Part shown: piece by piece, positions 45,935-56,227 of the stretch
How positions within the stretch are numbered: the stretch's first letter is position 1
Layout: the number at the start of each line of letters is the position of its first letter
Assembly: GCA_900095165.1 (NCBI GenBank)
Contig: LT606947.1
Coordinates: 1,116,001-1,180,000, forward strand
Source: Polynucleobacter necessarius
GTDB lineage: Bacteria > Pseudomonadota > Gammaproteobacteria > Burkholderiales > Burkholderiaceae
Direction: 5' to 3'
DNA: 64,000 nucleotides
Notes under the pieces: generated by a model
What the model saw: only the letters and a program-made list of their open reading frames with translations
The model's database searches: none
What the model was told of the DNA's origin: nothing
Program-made: the position numbers and the translations under genes

Positions 45935-47641
45935 TTACTTTAGAGTGACGGGCTTATCATCAATCCAAGTACCATTCACTTTGATATTGCGAATATCTGC
46001 AGGCGGCGTTGTTCGTGGATTCTTTTCCAGCACCACCAAATCAGCCTGCTTACCTACTTCCAAGCTGCCCACGATATTGTCAACAAAGAGTTGATAAGCA
46101 GCATCAATGGTGATGGCGCGAATTGCATCATCCACTATTACCGCCTGATCAGGGCCCAATACTTTTGGTGGTGGCAACTGCCATAAACGTGTCACTTCTT
46201 CGCTGATGTAGTTCAAAGGACCCACATTAGAAACTGGCGTATCACTATGCAATGTAAATTTACCGCCTAAGCGCTTGAAATCACCGGCAGGATCGATACG
46301 CTTGGCACGCTCTGCACCTAAGATTTCATTATTAAATGCAGCACCCAAATAGTTCACGTGACCAACCGTAAAGCTTGAAATAACACCCAATTCGACTGTC
46401 TTTTTAACTTGGCCTTCATTATTCACCGTGAAATGCTCTAGGCGTAAGCGGCGATCTTGTGACTTAGAATTGTCTGCCAACAACTTACTATAACTATTGA
46501 GAGCTTGATCAATAGTCTTATCACCGTTAGCGTGGGTGGAAATTTGCCAACCCTGATCAAAATAGGACTTCATGGAAGCATAAATTTCATCATCCTTAAA
46601 GTCCAAAGACCCGCTCCACTTAGAGTTTTTTGGATATGCGTATGGCTTTGACAATGCCGCAGTCAGACCTTGAGTAGATCCATCCCCAATATACTTAATT
46701 CCGATAAAGCGCAGATGATCATCCCCCTCATTTGGCTTTACAGAAGTTTTCCCATTGGGAATAGATTCGCTAAATAAATAGCCACGCAAACGAATGGGTG
46801 ATGCATTTTTTGCAAAAATACCTTTATAAATAGCAACTTCCTTATCTACACCGAAATTCCCGCCAACACTCATCTCAGACGCGGTAGTCACACCAGTAGA
46901 AGCCATTTTTCTCATTGTGCCTTGAATAGCGCCTATCAACTGAGCCTCTGTTGGGGCCGGCATTTTCGCCATGAATGGCAAATAAGAAGGTGGCTCTATC
47001 AACTTGCCAGTGAGATTGCCTTTGGCATCCTTTACAAATACTCTACCGCCCGGAGGATTGGGTGTTGTATTTGTCACTCCAGCTAACTCTAAAGCTTTGT
47101 GATTAACGTAGCCAATGTGGCCGGATTGATTCACCATAAAAATAGGCACATCTTTTGAAACCGTATCCAAATCATTCGCAGTGAGTTCTGCCATAAACGG
47201 CGAAGTACGGGATGGGTCAACACCAAATCCAAACAGCCAGCCACCAGCAGGAACATCTTTGAGCGCAGCCTTCATTTTTTGAATCAAGGTCTGCTTAGTG
47301 TCATAAGGTAGAGTGAAGTTGCTTAAATTTAAATCCAAGCCTTCAAACACTGAAGTCACAATAATATGCACGTGCGGCTCAACAAAACCCGGCATTAAGG
47401 TTTGACCTTGAAGATCAACAATCTTTGTAGAACTAGATTGCCATTCTTTAGTTACCGCATCTTTAGCGCCAACAGCAACAATCTTGCCGTTTTGAACCGC
47501 AAGCGCTTGAACTTCTTCATTCTTGGAATTAACGGTAACAATTGGGCCACCATAAAAAATAGTATCGGCATTGCCCTTAGCAAAGGTGAAAGTGCATTGC
47601 GCCATTAATATTGCAGAAAGTAGTTTAGGCGCGAATTTCAT
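45935..47641 (-). CDS. Exported YtcJ-like amidohydrolase, second copy
   Basis: This 568-residue paralog of the preceding protein has a signal peptide (about 1-22) and conserved metal blocks EPHVHII (HxH, near 92), STHANGDKTID, LEHFTV and HSDTPVS. AAGGA precedes the ATG. A terminator separates it from its paralog, so the two can be expressed independently. An outer-membrane protein gene, now frameshifted, lies just upstream on the same strand and may have supplied substrate entry. Confidence 0.85.
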   Translation of the reverse strand: MKFAPKLLSAILMAQCTFTFAKGNADTIFYGGPIVTVNSKNEEVQALAVQNGKIVAVGAKDAVTKEWQSSSTKIVDLQGQTLMPGFVEPHVHIIVTSVFEGLDLNLSNFTLPYDTKQTLIQKMKAALKDVPAGGWLFGFGVDPSRTSPFMAELTANDLDTVSKDVPIFMVNQSGHIGYVNHKALELAGVTNTTPNPPGGRVFVKDAKGNLTGKLIEPPSYLPFMAKMPAPTEAQLIGAIQGTMRKMASTGVTTASEMSVGGNFGVDKEVAIYKGIFAKNASPIRLRGYLFSESIPNGKTSVKPNEGDDHLRFIGIKYIGDGSTQGLTAALSKPYAYPKNSKWSGSLDFKDDEIYASMKSYFDQGWQISTHANGDKTIDQALNSYSKLLADNSKSQDRRLRLEHFTVNNEGQVKKTVELGVISSFTVGHVNYLGAAFNNEILGAERAKRIDPAGDFKRLGGKFTLHSDTPVSNVGPLNYISEEVTRLWQLPPPKVLGPDQAVIVDDAIRAITIDAAYQLFVDNIVGSLEVGKQADLVVLEKNPRTTPPADIRNIKVNGTWIDDKPVTLK

Positions 47642-47664
47642 ACTGAATTCCTTTTGGATAAAAA

Positions 47665-48496
47665 TTACTTCAAAATCACTAAGGTTGCTGTTGCTCTAGC
47701 ATCCCAACCAGATGGACCGCCAGGTGTGTTGCTGACGTAATACATTGGGCCAGCACCAAATGAAAATGGGATACCGTCAAACACTACCAATTTAGAAGCG
47801 CCAACGTATAGCGGATTGGATGTGCGATGCGTATCGTAGTTATATTGGGCTTCCATGTTGGCGGTATAAGTCCAAGCATCTTTAGTTGTATAGGCCACAA
47901 ATGGTTGGCCATATAGGTTGTTTTGCGTGCCAAACGCTGGATTTCCTCCGACGCTCCAAGATTGATAGCCGAGCAGCCCATAAGTCCAGGGGCCTTGACG
48001 ATTGAGCACCACAGCGGTTACGCCTGCGCCAGTTTGTTGTGAGCCAAACTTGCCACTATTACCCGACGGAGATACAGCATAAGGGCCAATACCCCAAATC
48101 CAGGAAGAATTGGTATTGGGTGCATAGAAAGACTCAATCGCGACATTAGCAATACCATAGCTTGAGAAGGATTGACCAGTCGCACTCTGAACACTGACTT
48201 CTCTTGCGCCTGCCACAATCGGGCGAACAATGAAAGTATCGCCACCGCCCAAATCAAATGGAGCTACCGGCTGAAATAACAAGGTTTGCTCAGAGCCCGG
48301 CTTGATTTTTTCCTACACCACGACTGAACTCATATTGCAGTGGCACGGAAATCATATCGGCAATGGGGTTTGCCAATTTCTTGGCGATATCTACTGTATC
48401 CACCTCTTTTTTGGATGCTGAAGCCTGTTGAGCATGCGTAGCACCCGATAGTGCAGTAAGCAATAAAGCGGTACTAATGACTTTGAGTAGCGTCAT
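47665..48496 (-). pseudogene. Outer-membrane transporter-like beta-barrel protein, single frameshift
   Basis: From ATG at 48496 the frame encodes a signal peptide (cleavage near THA-QQ) and the start of a beta-barrel protein of the phenol/MetA-pathway outer-membrane group up to SRGVGKNQAG. One extra base in the GGG near 48296-48298 then causes a stop. The continuation SEQTLLFQPVAPFDLGGGDTF is in the next frame and runs to 47665 as aromatic-rich strands ending ATATLVILK. Removing one base gives a full-length protein. It may be a real pseudogene or a base-calling error. Confidence 0.82.
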
Positions 48497-48513
48497 ATAA
48501 AGGATACCCCAGA

Positions 48514-49316
48514 TCAGAATTTAAATGTCACAGCCGCTTGTGGACCCTGCATAGTGCTTTTTTGCAATACTCCGCCTGACTTCATGTCGCGTAGTACATT
48601 GCCCGGTAGGTTAAAGAGGCATCAATCAAACTACCAAAGGACTTACCAACGCCAGCCATGACCTGCCAGGTTAGATTGGTAGTGCCACTGCCACTACCAA
48701 TATCAGCATAGGCAGGAATATACCAAGAAGAATCAGCAATACGATAGCGACCTTTAGCGCCAATAATTGGGTCTACAGTGGAAGTTTTATTGGAAACGGT
48801 CTTAGAGATCGATGTGCCATCCAAATTACCATTTAAGGTAGCGGTAATATCAATTGCCCTGACACCCAGCAGTGCATCAACATAGGCATCTTTCGTGTTG
48901 GCAACGGTATAAGTTACTGCGCCAGTAAGTACAGTTTGCTGAACGGTAACTTTATCTGCAATACGAGCAGCTCCAGCAGAGGTTAGCATCGAAACTGAAC
49001 CTGAATTTTGCAATGTCGCGGAGATTAAGTCGCCAGAAATACCCCGGTTACCATTGTGCGCCTCTGCGGCAATCATCCCACCTGATTTAAGGTTGCTTAG
49101 AACGTTACTAGAAGAAAAATCGGCAGATTTAGCAAGGTCGTTATTTAGATTGACGGTACCATTCATACCTGGCAACCAAAGATAAGGCGTTACTTCAAAG
49201 CGCCATGCATCTGAGATTCTGGGGATAGGAGAAGACTCACTATTGCTTTGAGCAAAATCCACATTAATGGATATTCCGAATGCAAGCAATAGGGATAACT
49301 TGAAGGTGATTTTCAT
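48514..49316 (-). pseudogene. Outer-membrane beta-barrel protein, frameshift near the C-terminus
   Basis: From ATG at 49316 there is a signal peptide (about 1-22) and a barrel-type protein beginning with FEVTPYLWLPGMNG, a pattern of a widespread outer-membrane family of unknown function. Near 48590 the frame leaves the family (RAMYYAT-stop). In another frame the expected end DMKSGGVLQKSTMQGPQAA... continues to VTFKF and TGA at 48514-48516, a normal Phe-ending barrel C-terminus. A single indel removes the last strand, which is essential for barrel assembly. Confidence 0.8.
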
Positions 49317-49453
49317 ATAATTCAATTGGGTTAAATGGTGATAAATTCTAGCAAAACATCGCATATAAAATAATGCCCATTAGGGTATTTATTAGACTAC
49401 CAGAACAATGAATGAATCGCTACCAACCCTTGCAAGTTGAAACGCTCAATAGA

Positions 49454-49477
49454 AAAGCCACTCTGATGAGTGGCTTT
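49454..49477 (-). terminator. Intrinsic terminator after the rpoD-tRNA unit
   Basis: AGCCACTC pairs with GAGTGGCT (8-10 bp), loop ATCA on the minus strand, followed by TTTTCT. It lies just after the tRNA gene and probably ends the rpoD-tRNA transcript. Confidence 0.85.
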
Positions 49478-49485
49478 CTTACTTC

Positions 49486-49562
49486 TGGTGGGCCCACCAG
49501 GACTTGAACCTGGGACCAAAGGATTATGAGTCCTCTGCTCTAACCAACTGAGCTATAGGCCC
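49486..49562 (-). tRNA. tRNA with CAU anticodon, probably tRNA-Ile2 (lysidine-modified), possibly tRNA-Met
   Basis: The 77-nt gene, CCA encoded, folds as a cloverleaf: acceptor GGGCCTA/TGGGCCC, D arm with AGCTCAGTTGGTTAGAGC, anticodon loop CTCATAA (anticodon CAU) and T loop GTTCAAGTC. The stem sequence resembles bacterial tRNA-Ile2, whose C34 is changed to lysidine, more than elongator tRNA-Met, but this is a judgement from memory. It lies 13 bp after the rpoD stop. Confidence 0.93.
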
Positions 49563-49575
49563 GTTAGTCTTTGGA

Positions 49576-52032
49576 TCAATCTTCTTCGAGGAAGGTCTTG
49601 AGTTTGTCGCTGCGGCTTGGATGACGCATTTTTCTCAAGGCTTTAGCTTCAATCTGACGAATACGTTCACGTGTAACGTCAAACTGCTTACCCACTTCTT
49701 CCAGGGTGTGATCCGTGCTCATCTCAACACCGAAGCGCATACGCAATACCTTTGCTTCACGTGGTGTTAATGAATCGAGAACGTCTTTCGCAACATCACG
49801 CATAGAATCATGCAATGCGGCCTCAGCGGGAGCCAATGTATTGTTATCCTCAATAAAGTCTCCCAAACTGGAATCTGCATCGTCGCCAATTGGTGCCTCC
49901 ATGGAGATTGGCTCTTTCGCAATCTTCATAATCTTGCGAATCTTATCCTCAGGAATTTCCATCTTGAGTGCCAAGGTTGCAGCATCTGGCTCGTGACCAG
50001 TTTCTTGCAAGATTTGACGGCTAATACGGTTCATCTTATTGATTGTCTCAATCATGTGAACTGGGATACGGATCGTACGCGCTTGGTCAGCGATAGAACG
50101 GGTGATCGCCTGACGAATCCACCAAGTTGCATAAGTAGAGAACTTATAACCACGACGGTATTCAAACTTATCTACCGCCTTCATCAAACCGATATTGCCC
50201 TCTTGGATCAAATCCAAGAACTGCAAACCACGGTTAGTGTATTTCTTAGCAATCGAGATTACCAAGCGTAAGTTGGCAACGGTCATCTCACGCTTTGCTT
50301 CACGCGCACGCTTCTCGCCAGCGATCATTTGCTTGTTCACTTCCTTCAACTCTGGCAACGGAATAACGACATTCTTCTGAATATCAATCAATTTCTGTTG
50401 CAACTCTTGAATTGCTGGAACATTACGCTGCAAGAGTGCGCTGTAAGGCTTGTTCTCTTTCAGCAACTTGTCTGTCCAGGCGAGGTTCATTGACATCTTA
50501 GGAAAGTCTTTTAATACTTCGCCACGATTAACGCCCACTTTATCCACCAACAAGCTCACGATACCGCGCTCGAGTTTCCAAACTTGATCCACTTGCGAGC
50601 GCATGGTGTCGCACAACTTCTCAACACTCTTTGCAGTCAAGCGGAAACCAAGCAACTCACCACGGATAGCTTCTTGTGCCTTGATATAAGCTGAGCAGTT
50701 GTAATCTTCTTTATCAAATGCACGACGCATCTTGTCGGCTTGTGTACGAACAATCGCAAACTTCTCAAGGGAGATCTGCTTCAATTCTTCTAATTGCTTG
50801 ACGTTAGCTGTAGCTGCGCCACCCTCTTCACCCTCTTCACCGCCCTCTTCAGCATCTGGGTCAACTTCTGGCTCTTCTGGTCCAAGCTTAATATCTTCAG
50901 CATTAGGGTCAACCAATCCATCTACAAACTGATCAATCTCCATCTCACCACTAGCAATCTTGTCGACGTTAGCCAAGATCTCGCCAATCGTGACAGGGCA
51001 AGCAGCCAAAGCCATCACCATATCTTTAAGTCCAGCCTCAATCTTCTTGGCGATAACGATCTCGCCTTCACGAGTCAAAAGGTCAACCGTACCCATCTCG
51101 CGCATATACATACGCACTGGATCAGTTGTACGTCCGAATTCTGAATCAACAGTAGCTAAAGCAGCTTCCGCCTCTTCTTCCGCCTCTTCTTCAGAAGTTG
51201 TTGCTGAGGCATTTTCATTTAAAAGAAGTGTCTCAGCATCTGGAGCCTGCTCGTAAACAGTAATGTTGATGTCGTTTAAAAGGCTGATCAGCGTTTCTAA
51301 TGCGTCTGCATCAGACAGCTCATCTGACATGACGTCATTCATTTCGCCATGAGTTAAGTAACCCTTGGACTTACCCATCTTGATCAATGTCTTCAGGCGG
51401 GTGCGACGTAATTCCTGCTGCTCCTCAGAACCCAACTGTTGTGCTGCGAATTCTTTTAAGAGCGCCTTTTCTTTTGCTTTGCGCTCTCGTGCTTTTTGGC
51501 GGTCAGTCAATACTGGCTCAGCAACTTCTGCAGCAGCATCCGCCTTTGGCTTGCGACCTTTCTTAACTTCCTCAGTAGCCACGGTCTCTACTTGAACTTC
51601 TTTAGTTTTTTTACCTTTAGCTTCTTTAACTTCTTTTGCTGGCTTAGCTTCATTCACCACCTCAACTTTGGGAGCGACAACTTTGTCTTTTATGACAGGC
51701 TCAAGCTTTTCGACTTTAGCCGGTGCCTTTGCAGGGGCCTTCACTGGTTTAGCTGGTGCTTTTGCTGCAGGCTTAGCTGGAGCTTTTGCAGGAGCCTTCA
51801 CTGGTTTAGCTGGTGCTTTTGCTTTCACGACTGGCTTAGCCGCCTTTGCAGGAGCCTTCACTGGTTTAGCTGGTGCTTTTGCTACAGGTTTAGCCGGAGC
51901 TTTTGCTTTCAGTGCTGGTTTTGCTGGTGCTTTAGCTGGTTTAGCTCCCGTTTTCACTGGCTTTGCGGGTGCCTTGGCTTTTGCTACTGGCTTGGCTGAT
52001 TTAGCTGCTGGTTTTTTCTTAATATTTGGCAT
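49576..52032 (-). CDS. rpoD: Primary sigma factor RpoD with long Ala/Lys/Pro-rich N-terminal extension
   Basis: This 818-residue sigma-70 factor is longer than usual (about 600-700 in relatives). Residues 1-120 are a low-complexity, basic [16 protein letters not shown] region, followed by an acidic/basic linker. Region 1.1 lies at about 195-275, region 1.2 near 305, a nonconserved insert with acidic runs to about 580, region 2 with [41 protein letters not shown] core, region 3, and region 4 ending in [30 protein letters not shown]. It is downstream of dnaG. The N-terminal repeats are also visible at DNA level. Confidence 0.97.
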   Translation of the reverse strand: MPNIKKKPAAKSAKPVAKAKAPAKPVKTGAKPAKAPAKPALKAKAPAKPVAKAPAKPVKAPAKAAKPVVKAKAPAKPVKAPAKAPAKPAAKAPAKPVKAPAKAPAKVEKLEPVIKDKVVAPKVEVVNEAKPAKEVKEAKGKKTKEVQVETVATEEVKKGRKPKADAAAEVAEPVLTDRQKARERKAKEKALLKEFAAQQLGSEEQQELRRTRLKTLIKMGKSKGYLTHGEMNDVMSDELSDADALETLISLLNDINITVYEQAPDAETLLLNENASATTSEEEAEEEAEAALATVDSEFGRTTDPVRMYMREMGTVDLLTREGEIVIAKKIEAGLKDMVMALAACPVTIGEILANVDKIASGEMEIDQFVDGLVDPNAEDIKLGPEEPEVDPDAEEGGEEGEEGGAATANVKQLEELKQISLEKFAIVRTQADKMRRAFDKEDYNCSAYIKAQEAIRGELLGFRLTAKSVEKLCDTMRSQVDQVWKLERGIVSLLVDKVGVNRGEVLKDFPKMSMNLAWTDKLLKENKPYSALLQRNVPAIQELQQKLIDIQKNVVIPLPELKEVNKQMIAGEKRAREAKREMTVANLRLVISIAKKYTNRGLQFLDLIQEGNIGLMKAVDKFEYRRGYKFSTYATWWIRQAITRSIADQARTIRIPVHMIETINKMNRISRQILQETGHEPDAATLALKMEIPEDKIRKIMKIAKEPISMEAPIGDDADSSLGDFIEDNNTLAPAEAALHDSMRDVAKDVLDSLTPREAKVLRMRFGVEMSTDHTLEEVGKQFDVTRERIRQIEAKALRKMRHPSRSDKLKTFLEED
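51728..51884. repeat. Tandem-like direct repeats inside the rpoD N-terminal coding region
   Basis: Three copies of a block of about 36 bp start near 51731, 51788 and 51848, spaced 57 and 60 bp, both multiples of three. They encode [16 protein letters not shown] peptide. Further degenerate copies lie on both sides. In-frame repeat number could change by slippage or recombination. Confidence 0.85.
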
Positions 52033-52167
52033 TTATTAGCACTTACTCACGTTACTGATGATTGTTCTCGACTGCTTAGGCGCAGCTACTTTATCCACTT
52101 GCCCCAAATTTCTTCAAAATAAAGCGCAAGCGGCTGAATTAAATCGGTTTTTTTCTGGGAATAGAGG

Positions 52168-52186
52168 ATTATAGTCGATTGCGACT
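52168..52186 (-). promoter_or_regulatory. Candidate rpoD promoter -10 with adjacent small palindrome
   Basis: On the minus strand TATAAT occurs at 52173-52168, directly preceded by the inverted repeat AGTCG-CAAT-CGACT (52186-52173). No good -35 is seen. The palindrome lies in the spacer and could bind a repressor or be chance. The 225-bp stretch 52033-52257 between dnaG and rpoD holds no gene. Confidence 0.45.
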
Positions 52187-52257
52187 TTTTTACCCCCCCT
52201 CCACACTCAAAATATGGGGTAAATTTCGGGTATTTCCAGGGTTACATCAGAAAATTC

Positions 52258-54207
52258 TTAAGAGAATTTCAATCTTTCACCCAGCTCGCGATATCGAGCG
52301 CGATCTTGCTCTGTTGCAGTACTTCCAGCGATCTTTTGGGCAATTTCCGTCATTTCCATCTTGAGATGGGTAAGCTCCAGCTTTTTGAATGCTCCCTCAA
52401 GATCTGCAACAGCACCATCAAGATCTAAATCAGAACCCATGACCCGTTTTCTCAATACTTCATAGAGTGGAGCAAGCTCACTGCGAGATAGCTGTTCTTG
52501 AAATAAAGCGAATGCGCCAGCACCTACTGATGGTGGCTTGCCATTCTCACCAGGAATCAATTCAACCTGATCACATTGAACTAACAAATCCTTCATAAGC
52601 TCCAAGGCTTTTTTTGAACGTAATTCAAAAGCCTGCAAAGCAAGCGCCCTCTTATTGGTATCCAAAGCTTTTCCTAAATGCGGAAACTGAATCAAAACAC
52701 GCAACATCTGCTCCGCCAAATCCGTAGGTGCTTGAGGTGGTGGAATATTTTGTACGGGCGCTCTTTTGGCCGAGCCTTTAGATGCTTGCCATGGCGCACC
52801 TTGCGTCCGATTACCGCTATTAGTTTGCACGAAGTTGGATGCACGCTGATTCGTTGTTGCATAAGAACCTTGCTGCGCTGGTGCAGGCGCTACCGTCAAC
52901 CCACAGAAAGACTCCAATTCTGCAGGCGTTGAATTGGTTCGAATGGCTAACTCACGCAAGATTTGTGTGCGCAATGCGATTGGCGGCATCGATAGCAATA
53001 AAGGTTTTGCTGCGTGATGTGTTTGAGCTCTACCTTCGGGTGTTGTGAGCTCGTGATCTTGGCCAGCAATCTTGAAGAAGAAGCTAGAAATCGACATTGC
53101 CTCTTTGATAACTTTTTCAAAGGCAGCTGCACCATAAGCGCGGACATAGCTATCTGGATCATGCTCTGTTGGCAAGAATAAGAAGCGAATCTCTTTGTCA
53201 TCAGACATTAATGGCAAACATGCTTCCAACGCACGCTGAGCAGCGCGCTGACCAGCAGAGTCGCCATCAAATGAAAATACGATGCGATCAGTTTGCCGTA
53301 ACAACATGCGCACGTGATTCGCAGTACAGGCGGTGCCCAATGTGGCTACCGCATTGGGGAAACCCAATTGCGCAAGTGCCACAACATCCATATAGCCCTC
53401 ACATACGAGAACGTATTCTTGTGAACGAATCGCTTGTCTTGATTCGAATAATCCGTACAGCGTATTGCCCTTGGAGAACAGTGGTGTCTCTGGAGAATTT
53501 AAATACTTTGGCTCACCTTGATCGAGAATGCGTCCACCAAAGCCAATCGTCTGACCCTTAGGATTACGAATTGGAAACATGATGCGATCACGAAAGCGAT
53601 CATAACGACGCGCTGTTTGGTTGTTATCGCCTTGCTCACTCTGAATGAGTAAACCACCTTCAAGTAAAGTCTTCACGACCTCATCATTGGCATAAGTACC
53701 AAAGACCGCTTCAAGCCCTTGCCAACCATCAGGCGCATAACCCAAGGCATAGCGTTTAGCGATCTCACCAGTAAGGCCACGCCCCTTGAGATATTCGACT
53801 GCACGAGGCGCTACTTTAAGTTGTTGGCGATACCAATCTGCGGCTGCGCTCATGACTTCACTTAAAGCCATAGTCTGCTGTTGGCGAGCAACATCATTCG
53901 CAGTACGCTCTTCACGCGGAACATCTAATCCCGCAGAACGGGCTAGATCTTCAATTGCATCTACATAGCCAAGACCGGAATACTCCATGAGAAAACTAAT
54001 TGCAGAGCCGTGTGCCCCACAACCAAAGCAGTGATAGAACTGCTTAGTGGGTGACACAGAAAATGAAGGAGACTTCTCAGAATGAAAGGGGCACAAACCT
54101 TGATAGTTCGCGCCCGCTTTTTTTAACTTTACGTGCTGGCCAACCACATCCACGATGTCAACCCGATTTAATAAATCGGCAATGAAGGATTGGGGTATGA
54201 GAGCCAT
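52258..54207 (-). CDS. dnaG: DNA primase DnaG
   Basis: This 649-residue primase has the N-terminal zinc-binding domain with CPFHSEK and CFGCGAHG (about residues 40-65), the TOPRIM core with EGYMDV (about 269-274) and FSFDGDSAGQRAAQRAL (about 312-328), and a C-terminal helicase-binding domain. It makes RNA primers at the replication fork. It lies in the rpsU-yqeY-dnaG-rpoD macromolecular synthesis operon. Confidence 0.97.
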   Translation of the reverse strand: MALIPQSFIADLLNRVDIVDVVGQHVKLKKAGANYQGLCPFHSEKSPSFSVSPTKQFYHCFGCGAHGSAISFLMEYSGLGYVDAIEDLARSAGLDVPREERTANDVARQQQTMALSEVMSAAADWYRQQLKVAPRAVEYLKGRGLTGEIAKRYALGYAPDGWQGLEAVFGTYANDEVVKTLLEGGLLIQSEQGDNNQTARRYDRFRDRIMFPIRNPKGQTIGFGGRILDQGEPKYLNSPETPLFSKGNTLYGLFESRQAIRSQEYVLVCEGYMDVVALAQLGFPNAVATLGTACTANHVRMLLRQTDRIVFSFDGDSAGQRAAQRALEACLPLMSDDKEIRFLFLPTEHDPDSYVRAYGAAAFEKVIKEAMSISSFFFKIAGQDHELTTPEGRAQTHHAAKPLLLSMPPIALRTQILRELAIRTNSTPAELESFCGLTVAPAPAQQGSYATTNQRASNFVQTNSGNRTQGAPWQASKGSAKRAPVQNIPPPQAPTDLAEQMLRVLIQFPHLGKALDTNKRALALQAFELRSKKALELMKDLLVQCDQVELIPGENGKPPSVGAGAFALFQEQLSRSELAPLYEVLRKRVMGSDLDLDGAVADLEGAFKKLELTHLKMEMTEIAQKIAGSTATEQDRARYRELGERLKFS

Positions 54208-54260
54208 CAGTAGCGGGTGAGGCTGTGTTTTTAAGAGTTTAGTTTTAACTTATCTTTAGC

Positions 54261-54707
54261 TTACTTAGCAAGCGCAGATTTTACCAAACCAGAGACTTTG
54301 CCCATATCAGCTTTACCAGCTAACTGGCCTTTAAGAACGCCGATCATCTTGCCCATGTCTTGTGGACCAGCAGCACCAGTTGATACAACTGCTGCTGCCA
54401 CGGCCGCCTCCACTTCCGCATCAGATAACTGTGCAGGTAAATAATCTTGCAGAATGACCATCTCAGCGGCTTCAATCGCAACTAAATCATCACGATTGGC
54501 TTTTTCAAATTGAGAGATAGAGTCTTTGCGTTGCTTAATCATCTTTTCAACGGTAGCAATCACACTCGCATCATCCATCACAATGCGATCATCTACTTCA
54601 CGTTGCTTGATAGCCGCCAGTAAAAGACGAATGGTTCCAAGGCGCGCCACTTCTTTTGCACGCATTGCGTTTTTCATATCTTCGGTGATTTGATCTTTCA
54701 GACTCAT
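54261..54707 (-). CDS. yqeY: GatB/YqeY domain protein
   Basis: This 148-residue helical protein matches the YqeY family, related to the tail domain of GatB of the amidotransferase. Blocks IRLLLAAIKQREVD and YLPAQLSDAEVEA are diagnostic. The ATG at 54707 gives the usual family length; a frame to 54728 is longer than relatives. It lies between rpsU and dnaG, as in many betaproteobacteria. The function is not well known. Confidence 0.92.
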   Translation of the reverse strand: MSLKDQITEDMKNAMRAKEVARLGTIRLLLAAIKQREVDDRIVMDDASVIATVEKMIKQRKDSISQFEKANRDDLVAIEAAEMVILQDYLPAQLSDAEVEAAVAAAVVSTGAAGPQDMGKMIGVLKGQLAGKADMGKVSGLVKSALAK

Positions 54708-54752
54708 GGCATTTTTCCCGGTATTCAATATCTAATAAATTGCTGGCAATTC

Positions 54753-54795
54753 AAAAGCAAAAACCCGCTGCGTTTCACCGTCAGCGGGTTTCAAA
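54753..54795 (-). terminator. Terminator or attenuator downstream of rpsU
   Basis: AACCCGCTG and CAGCGGGTT form a 9-bp stem with an 11-base loop; TTTTTGCTTTT follows on the minus strand. It separates rpsU from yqeY-dnaG-rpoD. It probably lets rpsU be expressed more than the following genes, as known for this operon in other bacteria. Confidence 0.8.
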
Positions 54796-54826
54796 GCCTC
54801 TCGGTGAGGAGAGCTTTTAAATTCGA

Positions 54827-55039
54827 TTAGTAAAGCTTTTTAGGCAACATCTGACTGCGAATACGCTTGTAATGGCGTTTAGCAGCAGCAGCCTTTTTAC
54901 GCTTACGTTCAGCCGTTGGCTTCTCGTAGAACTCGCGGGCACGCAAATCTGTCAAAAGACCATTTTTTTCAATGGTGCGCTTGAAACGGCGCAATGCCAC
55001 TTCAAAAGGTTCGTTCTCACGGAGGCGGACTGTAGTCAT
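54827..55039 (-). CDS. rpsU: 30S ribosomal protein S21
   Basis: This 70-residue basic protein matches bS21 from end to end ([18 protein letters not shown] near the start; [17 protein letters not shown] at the end). It supports mRNA start-site recognition on the 30S subunit. It is the first gene of the macromolecular synthesis operon and is divergent from tsaD. Confidence 0.97.
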   Translation of the reverse strand: MTTVRLRENEPFEVALRRFKRTIEKNGLLTDLRAREFYEKPTAERKRKKAAAAKRHYKRIRSQMLPKKLY

Positions 55040-55116
55040 ACTTGTTTAACTCGTATATGCTCGAAAAATATCGAAAAAATTAACTGAAACGCGATTCTAA
55101 CACGATCAAGCAAAAA

Positions 55117-56190
55117 ATGATTGTTTTAGGCATAGAAACTTCTTGCGATGAGACCGGGGTAGCCGTATACGACACTTCCCCCTGGGAAAACCACGCCCCA
55201 GCCCACCAGGGCATTCTAGGACAGGCTTTGCACTCCCAAATAGCTATGCACCGGGACTATGGTGGCGTGGTCCCAGAATTGGCCTCTAGAGACCATATAC
55301 GACGGGTTTTGCCCCTTTTAGACGATGCTTTGCATGAAGCTAGGCTCAAATTAAAGGATATTGATGTTGTTGCCTATACCCAGGGTCCCGGCTTAGCTGG
55401 CGCCCTGCTCGTAGGCAGTGCTTTTGCCAAATCCTTAGCCCAAGGCCTCAATTTACCCTCGATTGGGGTGCATCACCTCGAAGGACACCTGTTGTCCCCG
55501 CTTTTAGGGACTTCTGCACCGGAATTTCCCTTTATTGCCATCCTGGTCTCGGGCGGGCATACCCAGTTAATGCTGGTCAGCGGGGTTGGCAAATACCAAC
55601 TTCTAGGCGAAACCTTGGATGATGCTGCTGGCGAAGCCTTTGATAAAACAGCCAAATTGCTAGGCTTGGACTATCCGGGTGGCGCTGCCATCTCCAAATT
55701 GGCAGAAAAAGGCCAATCCGGAAGGTTTGACCTGCCCAAACCAATGCTGCATTCAAGGGATTTAGATTTTTCCTTCTCCGGACTCAAAACGGCGGTTCTA
55801 AACCAGGTGAAAAAATTTGAGGCACGAGGCATTACCGATACCGATGAAATTGCAACATTTCATGCGGATCTAGCGCGCAGTTTTGTCGATTCCTTGGTAG
55901 CAGTGCTGGTTAGCAAATCAGAAAAAGCGCTGAAGCAAACTGGCTGCAAACATTTGGTGCTAGCTGGTGGGGTGGGTGCTAATTTGCAATTACGTTCGGC
56001 TCTGAATGTCAGCGCCAAGAAGAATCAACTTGAAGTGCACTACCCACCAGTCGATCTATGCACTGATAACGGTGTGATGATTGCTTTTGCTGGGGCACTG
56101 CGCATGTTGGCAAAAAATAATGGCTCAACCACTTCGGGTGCTTTTGATATCAAACCCCGTTGGGATTTGGCGAGTAATAATCTCCCTTAG
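55117..56190 (+). CDS. tsaD: tRNA N6-threonylcarbamoyltransferase TsaD
   Basis: This 357-residue ASKHA-fold enzyme transfers the threonylcarbamoyl group to A37 of ANN-decoding tRNAs. The N-terminus [15 protein letters not shown], the metal-binding HHLEGH (about 117-122), VSGGHTQLM and the [10 protein letters not shown] block are all present. It is divergent from rpsU, the usual arrangement. It is complete. Confidence 0.97.
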   Translation: MIVLGIETSCDETGVAVYDTSPWENHAPAHQGILGQALHSQIAMHRDYGGVVPELASRDHIRRVLPLLDDALHEARLKLKDIDVVAYTQGPGLAGALLVGSAFAKSLAQGLNLPSIGVHHLEGHLLSPLLGTSAPEFPFIAILVSGGHTQLMLVSGVGKYQLLGETLDDAAGEAFDKTAKLLGLDYPGGAAISKLAEKGQSGRFDLPKPMLHSRDLDFSFSGLKTAVLNQVKKFEARGITDTDEIATFHADLARSFVDSLVAVLVSKSEKALKQTGCKHLVLAGGVGANLQLRSALNVSAKKNQLEVHYPPVDLCTDNGVMIAFAGALRMLAKNNGSTTSGAFDIKPRWDLASNNLP

Positions 56191-56227
56191 AAAATTATTA
56201 TCACTTTCTTTGACTTGATTGGTGGTT

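Noticed and set aside
51496..52039. Long plus-strand frames antisense to rpoD, rich in Ala/Gly or Phe/Trp/Cys
   Set aside because: They are by-products of the repetitive KAPAKP coding region on the other strand; no ribosome-binding site and no family resemblance.
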